From Pseudomonas fluorescens (GTDB lineage: Bacteria; Pseudomonadota; Gammaproteobacteria; Pseudomonadales; Pseudomonadaceae): DNA of 64,000 bases. Below are positions 63,981-64,000 of the stretch, one piece after another. The stretch covers positions 141,232-205,231 of the forward strand of contig NZ_MSDF01000013.1 in the NCBI RefSeq assembly GCF_002022275.1, given 5' to 3'. Within the stretch, counting starts at the first letter, position 1. Each line of letters starts with the position of its first letter. Below the pieces are notes generated by a model. That model saw only the letters and a list, made by a program, of their open reading frames with translations. It did not search any database and was not told the origin of the DNA. Both the position numbers and the translations under genes were made by a program.

Positions 63981-64000
63981 GCTACCGCTATCGCAGGCAA
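63981..64000. repeat. Partial REP element at window edge
   Basis: GCTACCGCTATCGCAGGCAA is the left part of the common REP unit seen at 28111-28199 and elsewhere. The window stops inside it. Confidence 0.6.

Overview
The window is chromosomal DNA of a Pseudomonas, most likely of the P. fluorescens group. Gene orders such as miaB-ybeZ-ybeY-corC-lnt, leuS-lptE-holA and thiD-thiE-hemL are those of the genus. The coding sequence is GC-rich with long spurious antisense frames. Many intergenic gaps carry the inverted REP-type repeats (cores like GGGAGCTGGCTTGCCTGCGA) that are abundant in this group. About 60 genes are supported. No tRNA, rRNA, CRISPR array, prophage or insertion sequence was seen.

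Layout. 1-3.3 kb: a minus-strand three-subunit molybdenum hydroxylase operon (PaoABC type), cut by the left edge. 3.4-7.3 kb: an exported DUF4879-like protein, a purine permease overlapping trmA, and a coupled DUF4160/DUF2442 pair. 7.5-14 kb: a quinate/shikimate catabolic island with a type II dehydroquinase, a QsuD-like dehydrogenase, a TetR regulator, dehydroshikimate dehydratase QuiC and an MFS transporter. Both of its divergent control regions contain a PcaR-like 15-mer. 14-20 kb: a lipoprotein, a zinc metallopeptidase, an alpha/beta hydrolase, a HAD phosphatase, tesB, and an acetyltransferase divergent from a histone-deacetylase-like enzyme. 20-23.5 kb: a 1109-residue orphan HrpK-type protein preceded by a cluster of DnaA-box-like 9-mers. 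23.7-33 kb: a flavoprotein, an RhlE helicase, YedA with an Lrp regulator, a NYN/exonuclease pair, DUF2076, YciC and an EEP protein. 33-46 kb: HrpB, FieF, a DUF6515 protein with a structured minus-strand leader or sRNA, an Lrp regulator, RluE, AMP nucleosidase, an AidB-like dehydrogenase and a hybrid 7TMR-DISM kinase. 46.7-64 kb: housekeeping genes for thiamine, haem, tRNA modification, ribosome maturation, lipoprotein acylation, LeuRS, LptE and HolA, then ArfA and an MltB-type transglycosylase.

How genes work together. The island at 7.5-13 kb encodes import of a quinate/shikimate-type substrate, oxidation, interconversion with dehydroquinate, and dehydration of dehydroshikimate to protocatechuate. 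The PcaR-like sites suggest that protocatechuate/beta-ketoadipate catabolism controls this upper pathway. The right-hand block is essential core metabolism. Best candidates for new biology are the PcaR-like regulon link, the minus-strand structured RNA near 38.3-38.5 kb, the arfA hairpin with its stop codon in the loop, the DUF4160/DUF2442 pair and the orphan HrpK protein. All calls come from reading sequence and remembered family features; no database search was run.
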